DNA from: BPGL01 sp035463115
GTDB lineage: Bacteria > Actinomycetota > UBA4738 > HRBIN12
DNA length: 64,000 nucleotides
Direction: 5' to 3'
Assembly: GCA_035463115.1 (NCBI GenBank)
Contig: DATHTO010000005.1
Coordinates: forward strand, 1-64,000
Part shown: in pieces, positions 51,942 to 61,386 of the stretch
How the letters are laid out: each line of letters opens with the position of its first letter
Position numbering within the stretch: position 1 is the first letter of the stretch
Made by a program: the position numbers and the translations under genes
The notes under the pieces: generated by a model
Told to the model about the DNA's origin: nothing
Seen by the model: only the letters and a program-made list of their open reading frames with translations
Database searches by the model: none

Positions 51942-53477
51942 GTGACGGACAGCGCCACCCGCGACGACCGGCCGTTCGCCGTCGTCGACATCGGCTCGAA
52001 CTCGGGCCGCATGATCGTGTTCCGCGCGCGCGAGGGCGAGCACCTCGACGTGCTCGAAGACGCCCGAGCGCCGCTCAGGCTCGCGCGCCAGCTCCGCGAC
52101 GGCGACCGCCTCGGCGAAGACGCGATCGATCGCACGATCGAGGCGCTGAGCGACTTCAAGGCCGTGGCGGAGGGAGCGGGCGCGGAGCGGATCGTCGCCG
52201 TCGCGACGTCGGCGGTCCGCGAAGCTGCCGACGGCGACGACCTCCTGCGTCGGGCCCACGACGTCGGCGTGCCGCTCCGCGTGATCGACGGCGAGACCGA
52301 AGCGCGCCTCGGCTTCATGGGCGCGGTCCACGACCTCCCCGTCCGGAGCGGCGTCACGATGGACGTCGGCGGCGGAAGCGTCGAGCTCGGCAGCTTCGTC
52401 GAGCGCCGGCTCGAGCGGTCGTGGACGCTGCCGCTCGGATCGCTGCGCGTCTCGGACCGGTTCCTCGAGAACGACCCGCCGACCGACCGCGAGCTCCAGA
52501 AGCTCCGCAAGCACGTCGCGACCGCGCTCGCCGACGCAGGCGTCGTGGAGCTCGGCAAGCGAGAGGACCTCGTCGGGGTGGGCGGCACCGTCCGGAACCT
52601 CGCCAAGATCGATCTGCGCCGGACGGATCATCCGCTTCCCGTCCTCCACGCGTACGAGCTGACGGAACGGCACCTCGACGCGATCATCGGCGATCTGACG
52701 GAACGCACGATGAAGCGGCGCGCGCAGGTCTCGGGCCTCAACCCCGATCGCGCCGACACGATCGTCGGCGGCGCGCTCGTCGTGCGAGGCGTGATGCAGC
52801 ATCTCGGAGCGCGACGGCTGCTCGTGTCGAGCCGGGGCCTGCGTGAGGGGCTGGCGCTCGACGCGGCCGGTGACGACATCCCGCCGCCGGCCTGGGTGCG
52901 CACGATCTCGGTCGCGACGCTCGCCGCGCGGTTCGCGACGTGGGATCCCGTCGTCGCGGAACGCCGGGCCGCCGTCGCCCTGCGGCTGCACGAGACCGTG
53001 GACCCCGAGGCGCGCCTGTCGATCCGGGAGATGCTCGAGCACGCGGCGACGCTGCTCGACGTGGGCCGGGCGATCGACTACTACGACCGCTTCGAGCACG
53101 CGGCGATGATCACGACGACGGCCGACCTCGCGGGGTTCACGCACGCCAAGCTGGGGATGGTGGCCGCGATCCTGCGCCAGGCCGACGACGACACGCGACT
53201 CGGCGGGTACGCGCGGCTGATCGACGACGCCGACCGGGCCGCGATCGAGCGAGCATCGACGACGGTCGCGCTCGCCGACGAGCTCCTGCGAAGGATCCCA
53301 CCGTCGGCACCGGCTCGGATCGCGTGCGCGTGGACATCCGACGGCTTCGAGGTCCACGCGCCCGTGCCGGCCGCGTGGCGACCTCGCGGGGTGGCGGAAC
53401 GCTTCGCCCGCGTCTTCGGCCGTCCGCTCCGCGTCTCGCCGTCGGTCCGCACCCCGCGTCCTGTATCCGGGCGCTGA
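51942..53477 (+). CDS. Ppx/GppA family exopolyphosphatase
   Basis: 511 aa. An actin-like ATPase fold with AVVDIGSNSGRMIV (phosphate 1), VATSAVREA, GETEARLGFMGAV, TMDVGGGSVELGSF (phosphate 2), LPLGSLRVSDRF, and VGVGGTVRNLAKI (adenosine motif). The C-terminal 200 residues resemble the HD-like helical domain of long Ppx proteins. It hydrolyses polyphosphate ends or pppGpp. GTG at 51942 matches the family start; an upstream in-frame codon adds 13 residues without conservation. It lies 66 nt after the Pat-like gene. Confidence 0.92.
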   Translation: MTDSATRDDRPFAVVDIGSNSGRMIVFRAREGEHLDVLEDARAPLRLARQLRDGDRLGEDAIDRTIEALSDFKAVAEGAGAERIVAVATSAVREAADGDDLLRRAHDVGVPLRVIDGETEARLGFMGAVHDLPVRSGVTMDVGGGSVELGSFVERRLERSWTLPLGSLRVSDRFLENDPPTDRELQKLRKHVATALADAGVVELGKREDLVGVGGTVRNLAKIDLRRTDHPLPVLHAYELTERHLDAIIGDLTERTMKRRAQVSGLNPDRADTIVGGALVVRGVMQHLGARRLLVSSRGLREGLALDAAGDDIPPPAWVRTISVATLAARFATWDPVVAERRAAVALRLHETVDPEARLSIREMLEHAATLLDVGRAIDYYDRFEHAAMITTTADLAGFTHAKLGMVAAILRQADDDTRLGGYARLIDDADRAAIERASTTVALADELLRRIPPSAPARIACAWTSDGFEVHAPVPAAWRPRGVAERFARVFGRPLRVSPSVRTPRPVSGR

Positions 53478-53516
53478 CGCCGACTAGCATCGCCCCGACG
53501 CGCGAGGGAGGGGTCC

Positions 53517-54380
53517 GTGGCGACGTTGTCGGTGTTCATCTCGGTCGACATGGAGGGCATCGCCGGCATCACCACGCTCCGGCAGTGCACGCGTGGCACC
53601 GACGACTACGCGTGGGCCCGGCAGCTGATGACGGCCGAGGCGAGCGCCGCCGTCGCGGGCGCCGCCGACACCGGCGCGCGCAGGATCGTCGTGAGCGACT
53701 CCCACGCCGACATGGGGAACCTCCTGCCGCACGAGCTCGATCCCCGTGCCGAGCTCGTCCAGGGGACGCCGAAGCTCCCGTGGAGCATGCTCGCCGGCAT
53801 CGACGCGGTGGAGGAGCCGTTCTCCGCGGCCGTCTTCATCGGCTACCACGCCGGCGCGGGGACCGCGGCCGCCGTGCTCGACCACACCTACAGCGGCGCG
53901 TTCACGCAGATCCGGGTGAACGGCGACGCGTGGAACGAGACGCATCTGAACGCCGCGCTCGCCGGCTCCTTCGGCGTCCCCGTCGTCTTCGTGTCCGGGG
54001 ACCGAGCGTGCTGCGATCAAGCGAAGGAGCGCCTCCCGTGGCTCCGCACCGTCGCGGTGAAGGAAGGCCTCGGGAACCGGACCGGGCGATCGCAGTCACC
54101 GAGCCGGGCACAGGCGGCGATCCGCGGCCTCGTCCGTGAGTCGATCAAGGGTGTCGAGCACGGGAACGCCGAGATCTGGGCGCCCGAGGGTCCGTTCACC
54201 CTCGAGGCCGACACCGTGAACACCAACGTCGCCGACGCGATCGCCCTCGCGCCCGGGTCGGAGCGCAGCGCTCCGCTGGCGGTGCGCTACGAGGCGAGCG
54301 ACGTCCCGACCGTGTACCGAGCGCTGCTGACCTGGCTGGCCCTCGCGCGTCACCACGCTCCCGTCTCGCCGGTCGTCTGA
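53517..54380 (+). CDS. M55 family D-aminopeptidase (DppA-like)
   Basis: 287 aa. VFISVDMEGIAGI at the N terminus gives the zinc Asp and Glu (SxDxEG), followed by VVSDSHADMGNLL, FIGYHAGAGTAAAVLDHTYS with the zinc His and the catalytic region, and GDRACCDQAKE. DppA-type enzymes form rings that cleave D-amino-acid dipeptides from the cell wall. No dipeptide transporter is adjacent. GAGGGAGGGG precedes the GTG start, and a TAGCAT hexamer lies 26 nt upstream. Convergent with the histidine kinase gene, 4 nt between stops. Confidence 0.9.
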   Translation: MATLSVFISVDMEGIAGITTLRQCTRGTDDYAWARQLMTAEASAAVAGAADTGARRIVVSDSHADMGNLLPHELDPRAELVQGTPKLPWSMLAGIDAVEEPFSAAVFIGYHAGAGTAAAVLDHTYSGAFTQIRVNGDAWNETHLNAALAGSFGVPVVFVSGDRACCDQAKERLPWLRTVAVKEGLGNRTGRSQSPSRAQAAIRGLVRESIKGVEHGNAEIWAPEGPFTLEADTVNTNVADAIALAPGSERSAPLAVRYEASDVPTVYRALLTWLALARHHAPVSPVV

Positions 54381-54384
54381 CGCG

Positions 54385-55497
54385 TCAGCCCAGCGCCCGG
54401 CTGAGGCCCGGATCGACGGGCAGCCAACACTCCACGGTCGTCCCGCGGCCGGGGGCGCTGTGGACGCGCGCCCATCCACCGGCGAGCTCCGCCCGTTCGA
54501 CGATCGTCGCCAGCCCGATGTGGCCGGGTTCGGGCATCGCGAGGATCTCCGGCGAGAACCCCACCCCGTCGTCGGTGACGCGCATCGAAACGCCCTCACC
54601 CGCCGTCACGAGGTCGATCGCCACGTGGCCCGCGCTCGCGTGCTTCCGCGCGTTCGCGATCGCCTCCTGCGCGATCCGGTAGAGCAACACGCGCACGTCG
54701 GGCGACGGTTCGTCGGCCAGCGCGTCGCGGACCTCGCCGGTCCACCCCGTGGTTCGCGCGGTGTGGTCGACGTAGGAGCGGAGCGCGGCCGTCAAGCCCT
54801 CCTGCTCGAGGGCCGTCGGGCGGAGCTCGAAGAGCAGGTTCCGGAGCCGCTCGATCGCCTCGCGCATGTCGTGCTCGATCGAGGCGAGCTCCTCGGAGGT
54901 CGCGAGGGACGGATCGTTCGACAACAGCTGCAACCGCATGTCGACCGCGCTCATCACCTGGATCGGATCGTCGTGGATGTCGGCCGCGATCCTGCGACGC
55001 TCCTCCTCTTGGGCGTTCTCGAGCTTCGCGGCGAGTTCACGCCGCTGCTGCAAGGTCTTGCGCAGGACGTCGAGGCTCCATCGGAGCTTCTCCTCCGCCT
55101 CCTTGCGCTCGGTGATGTCGAGCATGACGCCGCGCCAGTACAGGAGCGTGCCCCCGTCGCCGCGCACGGGGACGGCCTCGTCGCGGATCCACCGTTCGCG
55201 CCCGTCCTTCGCGGTGAACCGGTACTCCTCGACGAAGCGCTCGCCACGCTCGTTCGAGATCCGGTGCGCCTTGATGACACGGTCGCGGTCGTCGTCGTGC
55301 AGCTGCCGCTGCCACAGGTCGGGATCGCTCCGCCACTCGTCCACCGAGAACCCCAGCAGCTCGACGACCTGCGGGCTCGTGTACAGGTTCGTCGACGGCT
55401 CGTCGGGGCGGTCGATGTAGAGGATCGCCGGCACCCCTTCGACGAGCATCCGGTACGCGTCGGGATGCAGCCGGTCGAACCGCCACGCCTGCGACAC
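54385..55497 (-). CDS. PAS-domain sensor histidine kinase (NarL-type partner family)
   Basis: 370 aa with no membrane span, so a soluble sensor. The PAS domain at about 15-130 (VPAILYIDRPDEPSTNLYTSPQ, then YWRGVMLDITERKE) is followed by HisKA_3: EEERRRIAADIHDDPIQVMSAV, where His near residue 180 is the phospho-acceptor. The HATPase domain has EAIANARKHAS (N box), VTDDGVGFSPE (G1) and GRGTTVECWLP. Its response regulator is not adjacent. GTG at 55497 is one base past the M20 peptidase stop, so it is cotranscribed with that gene. Confidence 0.9.
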   Translation of the reverse strand: MSQAWRFDRLHPDAYRMLVEGVPAILYIDRPDEPSTNLYTSPQVVELLGFSVDEWRSDPDLWQRQLHDDDRDRVIKAHRISNERGERFVEEYRFTAKDGRERWIRDEAVPVRGDGGTLLYWRGVMLDITERKEAEEKLRWSLDVLRKTLQQRRELAAKLENAQEEERRRIAADIHDDPIQVMSAVDMRLQLLSNDPSLATSEELASIEHDMREAIERLRNLLFELRPTALEQEGLTAALRSYVDHTARTTGWTGEVRDALADEPSPDVRVLLYRIAQEAIANARKHASAGHVAIDLVTAGEGVSMRVTDDGVGFSPEILAMPEPGHIGLATIVERAELAGGWARVHSAPGRGTTVECWLPVDPGLSRALG

Positions 55498-55498
55498 G

Positions 55499-56659
55499 TC
55501 AGACCCCTCCGATCAGCGCCGCCAGCAGCGTGACGCGCGGCACCACGCTGTCGAGATCGAGCCACTCGTCCTCACCGTGCGCGCCGCCACCGACCGGTCC
55601 GAGACCGTCGAGGGTCGGCGTTCCGGCGGCGCTCGTCGTGTTCCCGTCGGACGCCCCGCCCGTCGCGGTGTCGGCGAGCTCCATCCCGAGGTCGGCGGCG
55701 ATCGCCCGAGCCCGCTCGACGAGCGCCGCCGTCGCAGGGCCCTTCTCCATCGGGCGGTGGGTCCCTTCGGACCGGACGTCGATCTCGACGCCCTCGACCC
55801 GCGGCGCCGAGAGGATCGCGGCGACCTCGCGCTCCGCCGCTTCCTGCTCCTCGGCCGTCGCGGCGCGGACATCGATCTCGAGCTCCGCACGCTCGGGAAC
55901 GACGTTGGGACGCGTGCCGCCCCGCGCGACGCCGACGTTCACGGTGACGCCCGGCCACCGCCCGTTCAGCGCCTGCAGCTCGACGATGGCGTGCGCGGCC
56001 GCGAGCACGGCGTGGCGTCCCTTCTCCGGCTCGACCCCCGCGTGCGCCGCGCGACCCCGGAACGTCACGACGTGGTCGGTGACGCCCTTGCGGGCCGACA
56101 CGATGTCGCCGTTCGCTCGCGCGCACTCGAGGACGAACGCCACGTCGTGCGCCGGCGCCACCTCGCGGATCACCGGCCCGGAGAACGGCGAGCCGATCTC
56201 CTCGTCGGGGTTGCAGACGTAGGTGATCGAGCCGAACCCGCCGACGCGAGCCGCCCGGAGCGCGTCGACCGCGACGAACCCCGCGAGCAGGCCCCCCTTC
56301 ATGTCCGAGACGCCGGGGCCGTAGGCGCGGGATCCCTCGGCGCGGAACGGTCGCGCCGCCGCCGTGCCCTCGTCGAAGACGGTGTCGGTGTGCCCGACGA
56401 GGAGCACGTCGGGTCCGCCGTCCCCAGCCAGACGGCCGATCACGAGGTCGCCGAGCTGCGGCTCGCCGGGGCGCGGGACGTGTCGCCGTCGCTCGACCTC
56501 CCAGCCGCTCTCGCGGAACCACCGCTCGCAGCGGTCCACGATCGCGTTCACACCGTCGGGCGAGTACGACCCGCAGTCGACGCTCACCATGGCCTCGAGC
56601 TCGGCACGGAACCCCCGTTCCATCCGCGCGACGACGTCCCGGAGGGCCTGAACGTCCAT
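55499..56659 (-). CDS. M20 family metallopeptidase (glutamate carboxypeptidase-like)
   Basis: 386 aa. LLVGHTDTVFDEGT gives the first zinc His and the catalytic Asp; YGPGVSDMKGGLLAG gives the bridging Asp; CNPDEEIGSPFS gives the general-base Glu pair; HAGVEPEKGRHA is the dimerisation-domain His; and GGGAHGEDEWLDLDS is the last His. These are CPG2/ArgE/DapE features; the CPG2-like group, which removes C-terminal glutamate from peptides or folates, is closest by eye. TAGCGT lies 7 nt before the ATG at 56659 (leaderless pattern). Followed by the histidine kinase gene. Confidence 0.88.
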   Translation of the reverse strand: MDVQALRDVVARMERGFRAELEAMVSVDCGSYSPDGVNAIVDRCERWFRESGWEVERRRHVPRPGEPQLGDLVIGRLAGDGGPDVLLVGHTDTVFDEGTAAARPFRAEGSRAYGPGVSDMKGGLLAGFVAVDALRAARVGGFGSITYVCNPDEEIGSPFSGPVIREVAPAHDVAFVLECARANGDIVSARKGVTDHVVTFRGRAAHAGVEPEKGRHAVLAAAHAIVELQALNGRWPGVTVNVGVARGGTRPNVVPERAELEIDVRAATAEEQEAAEREVAAILSAPRVEGVEIDVRSEGTHRPMEKGPATAALVERARAIAADLGMELADTATGGASDGNTTSAAGTPTLDGLGPVGGGAHGEDEWLDLDSVVPRVTLLAALIGGV

Positions 56660-56737
56660 CCGACGGACGCTAGCACGAGCGCCGCATCCCACCCGGAACC
56701 CGGACGGGCGGAGCGGGTCGTGCGAGGCTTCGGGTGC

Positions 56738-58480
56738 ATGGGTCGAGCCGGGATCGTCGACGGACGCCTCCGATGGCGGTTCCCCGTCCTCGTGTCGCTC
56801 GACGGGTACGAACGCAGCTGGATCGGACGTGACGTCGGCGCGGGCGTCCTGATCGTCGCGATCGCGATCCCGTTGTCGATGGGGATGGCCGAGGTGGCCG
56901 GCATGCCGCCCGTGGCCGGTCTCTACAGCTGCGTGCTGCCGCTCGTGGCGTACGCGGTGTTCGGGTCGTCGCGGCAGCTGGTGATCGCGCTCGACGCGTC
57001 GACGGCGGCGATGCTGGGGGCCGCCGTCGCGCCCCTCGCCGGCGGCGACCCGGTCACCTACGCGGCGCTCGCGGGCGCCATCACGATCGTGGCGGGTCTG
57101 ATCCTGCTCGCGGCCGGCGGCGCGCGACTCGGGTTCGTCGCCGACTTCCTGTCCGAGCCGGTCCTCCTCGGCTACCAGGCCGGCCTCGCGATCGTCGTGA
57201 TCGTCGGACAGCTTCCGCGCATGACCGGCATCGAGGTCGAGGCCGACCGCACGGGAGCACAGCTCTGGGAGGTCGTGCGCGAGGCGGGGGACGTGCATCT
57301 TCCGACGGCGCTCGTGGCCGCCACGGTCCTGGGGTTCACCGTGTGGCTCCGCGCGATCCGTCCCGCGGTGCCCGCGGCGCTGATCGCGGTGGCCGGCGCG
57401 ACGCTCGTCGTCGCCGCGCTCGATCTCGGCGACGGAAGCGTGGCCGTGCTCGGCGAGATCCCGCAAGGGCTCCCGCCGTTCCGGCTGCCGGACGTCGGCT
57501 GGTCGGCGATCCGGTCGCTCGTCGCTCCCGCGGCAGCCATCGCCCTGCTCGCGGCCGCCGACACGCTCGTCAGCTCCCGGGCGTTCGCCGCGCGGAACGG
57601 CTACCGCGTCGACGCGAACCGCGATCTGATCGGACTCGGCGCGGCGAACGTCTCGTCCGGGTTGTCGGGCGGCATCACGACGAGCGCGAGCGCCGCCCGC
57701 ACGGCCGTCGCGGAATCGGTCGGATCACGGTCACAGGTCGCAGGCGTCACGGCCGCGTGCCTGATGGTCCTCGTGCTGGTCTTCCTGACGCCCGTGCTGC
57801 GTGACGTTCCGACGCCGGCGCTCGGCGCCGTCGTCACCGCAGCGGTGCTGCGGCTGTTCGAGCCGGCCGCGCTCCGCCGGATCTGGAACGTGCGGCGATC
57901 CGAGATCCTCGTGGCCGTCGCCGCCGTGCTCGGCGTCGTGCTGATCGGGGTCCTCGAAGGCGTCGTCGTCGCGATGGGGCTATCGGTGATCGGCTTCCTG
58001 CGGCGCGAGGCGCGTCCGACCGACGCGGTCCTCGTGCCGCTCCCCGGCCGCTACGGGTACCACGACCGATCGCGGCATCCCGAGGTCGCTCCGGACGACG
58101 ACGTCGTCGTGTACCGGTTCGACGCACCGTTGTTCTACGCGAACGCGGAACGGTTCCGGACACGGGTCCGCGGACTCGTCGACGAGCACGGCGCCGATGC
58201 GATCGTCGTCGACGCGGCCGGTATCGCGAACGTCGATGCGACGTCGATCCGGATGCTCCGCGAGCTGCTGGAGGAGCTCGACGACGACGGCGTCGTGCTC
58301 GTCCTCGCGGACCCGGTCGGGCACGTGAAGGATGCGCTCGTCCGCGGCGGGCTTCCCGGACGGCGAGGCGAGGGACTGGTCTTCGACACCCTCGACGAAG
58401 GGATCGACAGCGTCCGGCGACGTCGGTCGTGGATCCCGGCCCCGGCGACGGTCCACCGGGCGGAGGGACCACCGGAGTAG
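56738..58480 (+). CDS. SulP family anion transporter with STAS domain
   Basis: 580 aa. A membrane domain with about eleven to thirteen spans begins with VGAGVLIVAIAIPLSMGMAEVAG and contains VAGLYSCVLPLVAYAVFGSS (the SLC26/SulP signature) and GITTSASAARTAVAESVGSRSQVAG. A C-terminal STAS domain covers about residues 450-565 (VVVYRFDAPLFYANAERF, IVVDAAGIANVDATSI). Substrates of bacterial SulP include sulfate, bicarbonate and dicarboxylates; none is specified here. ATG at 56738; an in-frame GTG at 56720 would add six residues. The stop codon TAG is part of the next gene's -10 box. Confidence 0.92.
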   Translation: MGRAGIVDGRLRWRFPVLVSLDGYERSWIGRDVGAGVLIVAIAIPLSMGMAEVAGMPPVAGLYSCVLPLVAYAVFGSSRQLVIALDASTAAMLGAAVAPLAGGDPVTYAALAGAITIVAGLILLAAGGARLGFVADFLSEPVLLGYQAGLAIVVIVGQLPRMTGIEVEADRTGAQLWEVVREAGDVHLPTALVAATVLGFTVWLRAIRPAVPAALIAVAGATLVVAALDLGDGSVAVLGEIPQGLPPFRLPDVGWSAIRSLVAPAAAIALLAAADTLVSSRAFAARNGYRVDANRDLIGLGAANVSSGLSGGITTSASAARTAVAESVGSRSQVAGVTAACLMVLVLVFLTPVLRDVPTPALGAVVTAAVLRLFEPAALRRIWNVRRSEILVAVAAVLGVVLIGVLEGVVVAMGLSVIGFLRREARPTDAVLVPLPGRYGYHDRSRHPEVAPDDDVVVYRFDAPLFYANAERFRTRVRGLVDEHGADAIVVDAAGIANVDATSIRMLRELLEELDDDGVVLVLADPVGHVKDALVRGGLPGRRGEGLVFDTLDEGIDSVRRRRSWIPAPATVHRAEGPPE

Positions 58481-58489
58481 CATCCGGAG

Positions 58490-59161
58490 GTGCGCGCCGG
58501 CGAGCTGAACCTCTGGTGGCGTCTCGGTGCGGCCATCACGATGCCGCTCGTGCGGGCGGCGTTCCGCGTCCGTGTCGAGGGTCTGGAGCACGTCCCGGCG
58601 ACCGGCCCGGCGATCCTCGCGTTCAACCACGTGAGCGCCCTGGACGGGCCGGTGCTCGCGATCGAGGTCGCGTGGCGCCACCGGCGACGAACGCGGTTCC
58701 TCGTCGCGGTGGAGTTCTTCCGACGCCCGCTGATCGGTGGGATCCTCCGACGCTTCGAGCAGATCCCGATCCGGCGCGGCGCGTCCGACGACGACGCGCT
58801 CGACGAGGCGACCACGACCGTCCGCCGGGGGGCCCTCGGCGCGATCGCGCCCGAGGGCTCCGTGAACGCGGACGGCGCCGTCGAGCTGCAGCGCGTGCGG
58901 AGCGGCGTCGCGAGGATCGCCGTGCCCACGGGCGCACCGATCGTTCCGGTCGGGATCTGGGGGACGCAGCGACGGTGGCCGCGCTCAGGGCTCGCGTTCA
59001 GGGCTCCCTGGCGTCCGGCCGTCGCCTTGGCGTTCGGATCGCCGCTGCTCGCGCCGGCCGACGCGACCGACGCCGCCGCCGCGGTCGACGACGTGACGGC
59101 GAGGCTTCGGGATCGGCTCATCACGCAGGTCGCGCGGGCGAGGGCGATCGCCGCCGAGTGA
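58490..59161 (+). CDS. 1-acyl-sn-glycerol-3-phosphate acyltransferase (PlsC-like)
   Basis: 223 aa. Acyltransferase block I is AFNHVSALDGPVL, the catalytic HX4D (His and Asp separated by VSAL). Block II is about IPIRRGASDDDAL, block III APEGSVNADG (EGS in place of EGT), and block IV VPVGIWG. It acylates lysophosphatidate to phosphatidate at the membrane in phospholipid synthesis. GTG at 58490 is 6 nt after TAGCAT, whose TAG is the SulP stop; this favours its own leaderless promoter as well as read-through from SulP. Confidence 0.9.
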   Translation: MRAGELNLWWRLGAAITMPLVRAAFRVRVEGLEHVPATGPAILAFNHVSALDGPVLAIEVAWRHRRRTRFLVAVEFFRRPLIGGILRRFEQIPIRRGASDDDALDEATTTVRRGALGAIAPEGSVNADGAVELQRVRSGVARIAVPTGAPIVPVGIWGTQRRWPRSGLAFRAPWRPAVALAFGSPLLAPADATDAAAAVDDVTARLRDRLITQVARARAIAAE

Positions 59162-59169
59162 GAGCCCGC

Positions 59170-60162
59170 TCAGCCGACGAGCCGCGCGCCCTGACCGCGA
59201 CGCTTGTGCGCGTACATCGCCGCGTCGGCGTGGCGCATCAGCTCGTCGGCGTCGCGCGCCCCCGACGGGAACATCGCCGAGCCGATGCTGATCGACGTGT
59301 GCACCGTCCGCTCTCGGAGGGGGATCGGCTCGGCGACCATGTCGGCGATCCGCCCCGACACCCGAGCGATCACCTCGTCCGCCGTCGGCCCCCGGTCGTC
59401 GGGGAGGTCCGCGAGGAGCACGAGGAACTCATCACCGCCGAGACGGGCGACGAGATCGGTCGCCCGCGTCGCGGTCCGCAGGCGCGCGGCGACGACCTGG
59501 AGCAGCTCGTCCCCGGCGGCGTGCCCCATCTCGTCGTTCACCTCCTTGAAGCCGTCGAGATCCATGAAGAGCACCGATACCGACGTGCCCGATCGCTCCG
59601 CACGGGCGATCGCGAGAGCGAGGTGCTCCTCGAACATCGCCCGGTTCGGAAGGTCCGTGAGCGTGTCGTGGTAGGCCATGTGCTGCGCCCGGAGCTCCGC
59701 CTCCTTCTGGGCGGTGATGTCGAACATCACCCCCTGGACGAACAGTGGAGTTCCGTCGGTGTCGCGGACGAGCTTCGAGCGGTCGTGGATCCACACGGTC
59801 GAACCGTCGGGGCGCACGTACCGGTAATCGCCCGCCTCCGGCGATCCCGTCTCGAGCCACGTCAGGTACTCGTGCAGCATCCGATCGCGGTCGTCGGGAT
59901 GGATCAGCTGCTCCCAGATGTCGGCTTTCTGGATGTAGTCGGCCGGCGTGACGCCCAAGAGGTCGCGGATCTGCGGACTGACGTAGTAGGTCGGCCCGTC
60001 GGGATCGGGCGAATCGACGTAGATCGCCGCGGGAAGCTGGTCGACGAGGGCGCCGTACTTCGCCTCGGCCTCGTAGAGCCGTCGCTCGAGCTCGTGGATC
60101 CGGGCCTCGAGGGCACGCCCATCGACGCCCGCGGTGGGCGGTTCCGCCGTCCGGCGCCCCAT
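59170..60162 (-). CDS. PAS-GGDEF diguanylate cyclase
   Basis: 330 aa, no membrane span. A short coiled-coil (ALEARIHELERRLYEAEAKY) is followed by a PAS domain (LPAAIYVDSPDPDGPTYYVSPQ, then LFVQGVMFDITAQKE) and a GGDEF domain with intact VARLGGDEFLVLLAD; no obvious RxxD inhibitory site lies five residues before the motif. It would make cyclic di-GMP. The ATG at 60162 has GGAGG 6 nt upstream; a TTG 12 nt earlier is less likely. Its PAS domain resembles that of the histidine kinase at 54.4-55.5 kb. Confidence 0.92.
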   Translation of the reverse strand: MGRRTAEPPTAGVDGRALEARIHELERRLYEAEAKYGALVDQLPAAIYVDSPDPDGPTYYVSPQIRDLLGVTPADYIQKADIWEQLIHPDDRDRMLHEYLTWLETGSPEAGDYRYVRPDGSTVWIHDRSKLVRDTDGTPLFVQGVMFDITAQKEAELRAQHMAYHDTLTDLPNRAMFEEHLALAIARAERSGTSVSVLFMDLDGFKEVNDEMGHAAGDELLQVVAARLRTATRATDLVARLGGDEFLVLLADLPDDRGPTADEVIARVSGRIADMVAEPIPLRERTVHTSISIGSAMFPSGARDADELMRHADAAMYAHKRRGQGARLVG

Positions 60163-60257
60163 GCCAGCCTCCAAGGGACGACCCGCGGCCGCCCACCTGC
60201 CGGATATCGGCGTCCGGTCAGCGCGCTTGAACCCGAGGGCCCTTGTGCCGGAACGGC

Positions 60258-60290
60258 GAGGGCCGCCCCGCCGTAGGCGGGGCGGCCCTC
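60258..60290 (-). terminator. Strong hairpin terminator after the sigma factor gene
   Basis: A perfect 15-bp stem (60258-60272 with 60276-60290) with a GTA loop lies 28 nt past the sigma-factor stop. The minus-strand downstream side has no T-tract. It is the longest perfect stem in the window. Confidence 0.75.
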
Positions 60291-60318
60291 GGAGGTACCG
60301 CCGCGGTCCCGCTCGGCG

Positions 60319-61251
60319 TCAGCCGAGCGCGACCGCGTTGATCAGGTTCGAGTCGCGGAGCTTCCGCAGCGCCTCGCGCTCGATCAGCCGGACCCGCTCG
60401 CCCGACAGACCGAGGACCTTGCCGGTCTCGCGGAGGCTCAGCGGCTGGCCGTTCTCGAGCCCGTAGCGCAGGGCCACGACGTGGCGCTCGCGCTCGTCGA
60501 GGACCTTGTCGACCGCGCCGCCGATCTCGTCGCGCAGGAGCTGGTCCTCCACCTCGTTGAAGGCGGCGTCGGAGTCGACCTCCTCGATCAGATCGCCGAG
60601 CTCGGTGTCCTCGCCCACGGGCGACTGCAGGGACAGCGGCTCGCGGCGGCCCATCTCCGTCAGGTCGTCGATCTCCTCGACCGTCGTGTCGAGCGCCTTC
60701 GCGAGCTCCTCGCGGGAAGGCTCGCGGCCCATCGACTGCGCGAACTGGAACCGGGTGCGGTTCAGCTTGCGCAGGCGGTCGTGGATGTGGACCGGCAGGC
60801 GGATCGACCGCGACCGGTCGGCGATCGCCCGGGTGATGCCCTGGCGGATCCACCAGGTCGCGTACGTCGAGAACTTGAACCCGCGACGCCAGTCGAACAG
60901 CTCGACGGCGCGCATCAGGCCGATGTTTCCCTCCTGGATCAGGTCCAGCAGCGGAAGGCCCTGACCCTGGTACTTGCGGGCCACGGACACCACGAGGCGC
61001 AGGTTCGCCATGATGAAACGCTGCCGCGCGGCCTCGGCCTTCTTCACGTCGGCACGGGCCTTCGCGATCGACTTCTCCGAGCGGAGACGGCCGGCGCGCA
61101 GGCGCTCCTCGCCGTCCTTGCCGCCCTCGATCGTCATCGCGAGCTCGACCTCTTCCTCCTTGGTGAGCAGCGGCTCGCGGGCCGCCGCCTCCAGGTAGAG
61201 GCGAAGGTCGTCAGCGTCGTCGGTCCCTAGGGGACGCGCCGGCTCAGGCAC
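60319..61251 (-). CDS. Sigma-70 family RNA polymerase sigma factor, principal (RpoD/HrdB-like) type
   Basis: 310 aa. Region 1.2 is DDLRLYLEAAAREPLLTKEEEVELA; region 2 has RLVVSVARKYQGQGLPLLDLIQEGNIGLMRAVELFD and FSTYATWWIRQGITRAIADRSRSIRLPVH (2.3-2.4, core and -10 binding); region 3 follows; region 4 has RYGLENGQPLSLRETGKVLGLSGERVRLIEREALRKLR (helix-turn-helix for -35). It lacks the long acidic region 1.1, as in many actinobacterial SigA/SigB paralogues. Whether it is the primary or a group 2 sigma cannot be decided. GTG at 61251 has AGGAGGAG about 12 nt upstream and a clear promoter 130 nt away. Confidence 0.94.
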   Translation of the reverse strand: MPEPARPLGTDDADDLRLYLEAAAREPLLTKEEEVELAMTIEGGKDGEERLRAGRLRSEKSIAKARADVKKAEAARQRFIMANLRLVVSVARKYQGQGLPLLDLIQEGNIGLMRAVELFDWRRGFKFSTYATWWIRQGITRAIADRSRSIRLPVHIHDRLRKLNRTRFQFAQSMGREPSREELAKALDTTVEEIDDLTEMGRREPLSLQSPVGEDTELGDLIEEVDSDAAFNEVEDQLLRDEIGGAVDKVLDERERHVVALRYGLENGQPLSLRETGKVLGLSGERVRLIEREALRKLRDSNLINAVALG

Positions 61252-61386
61252 TAGCTATCACGCTCCTCCTCGAGGCCCTCGGGCACGCTGTACCCGCGCG
61301 GGTCCTCGGGAAACTCGGTTCCTCCGGGCGAGCGGCGTCAGGGAACGGGCGCACATGAAGAAGCGCCTCCCGCCGCTCTGCACGGC

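Noticed and set aside
49311..53357. A 1348-codon open frame on the minus strand
   Set aside because: It is antisense to the Pat-like and Ppx genes, is rich in Arg/His/Asp/Val, has no recognisable domain, and is a by-product of high third-position GC.
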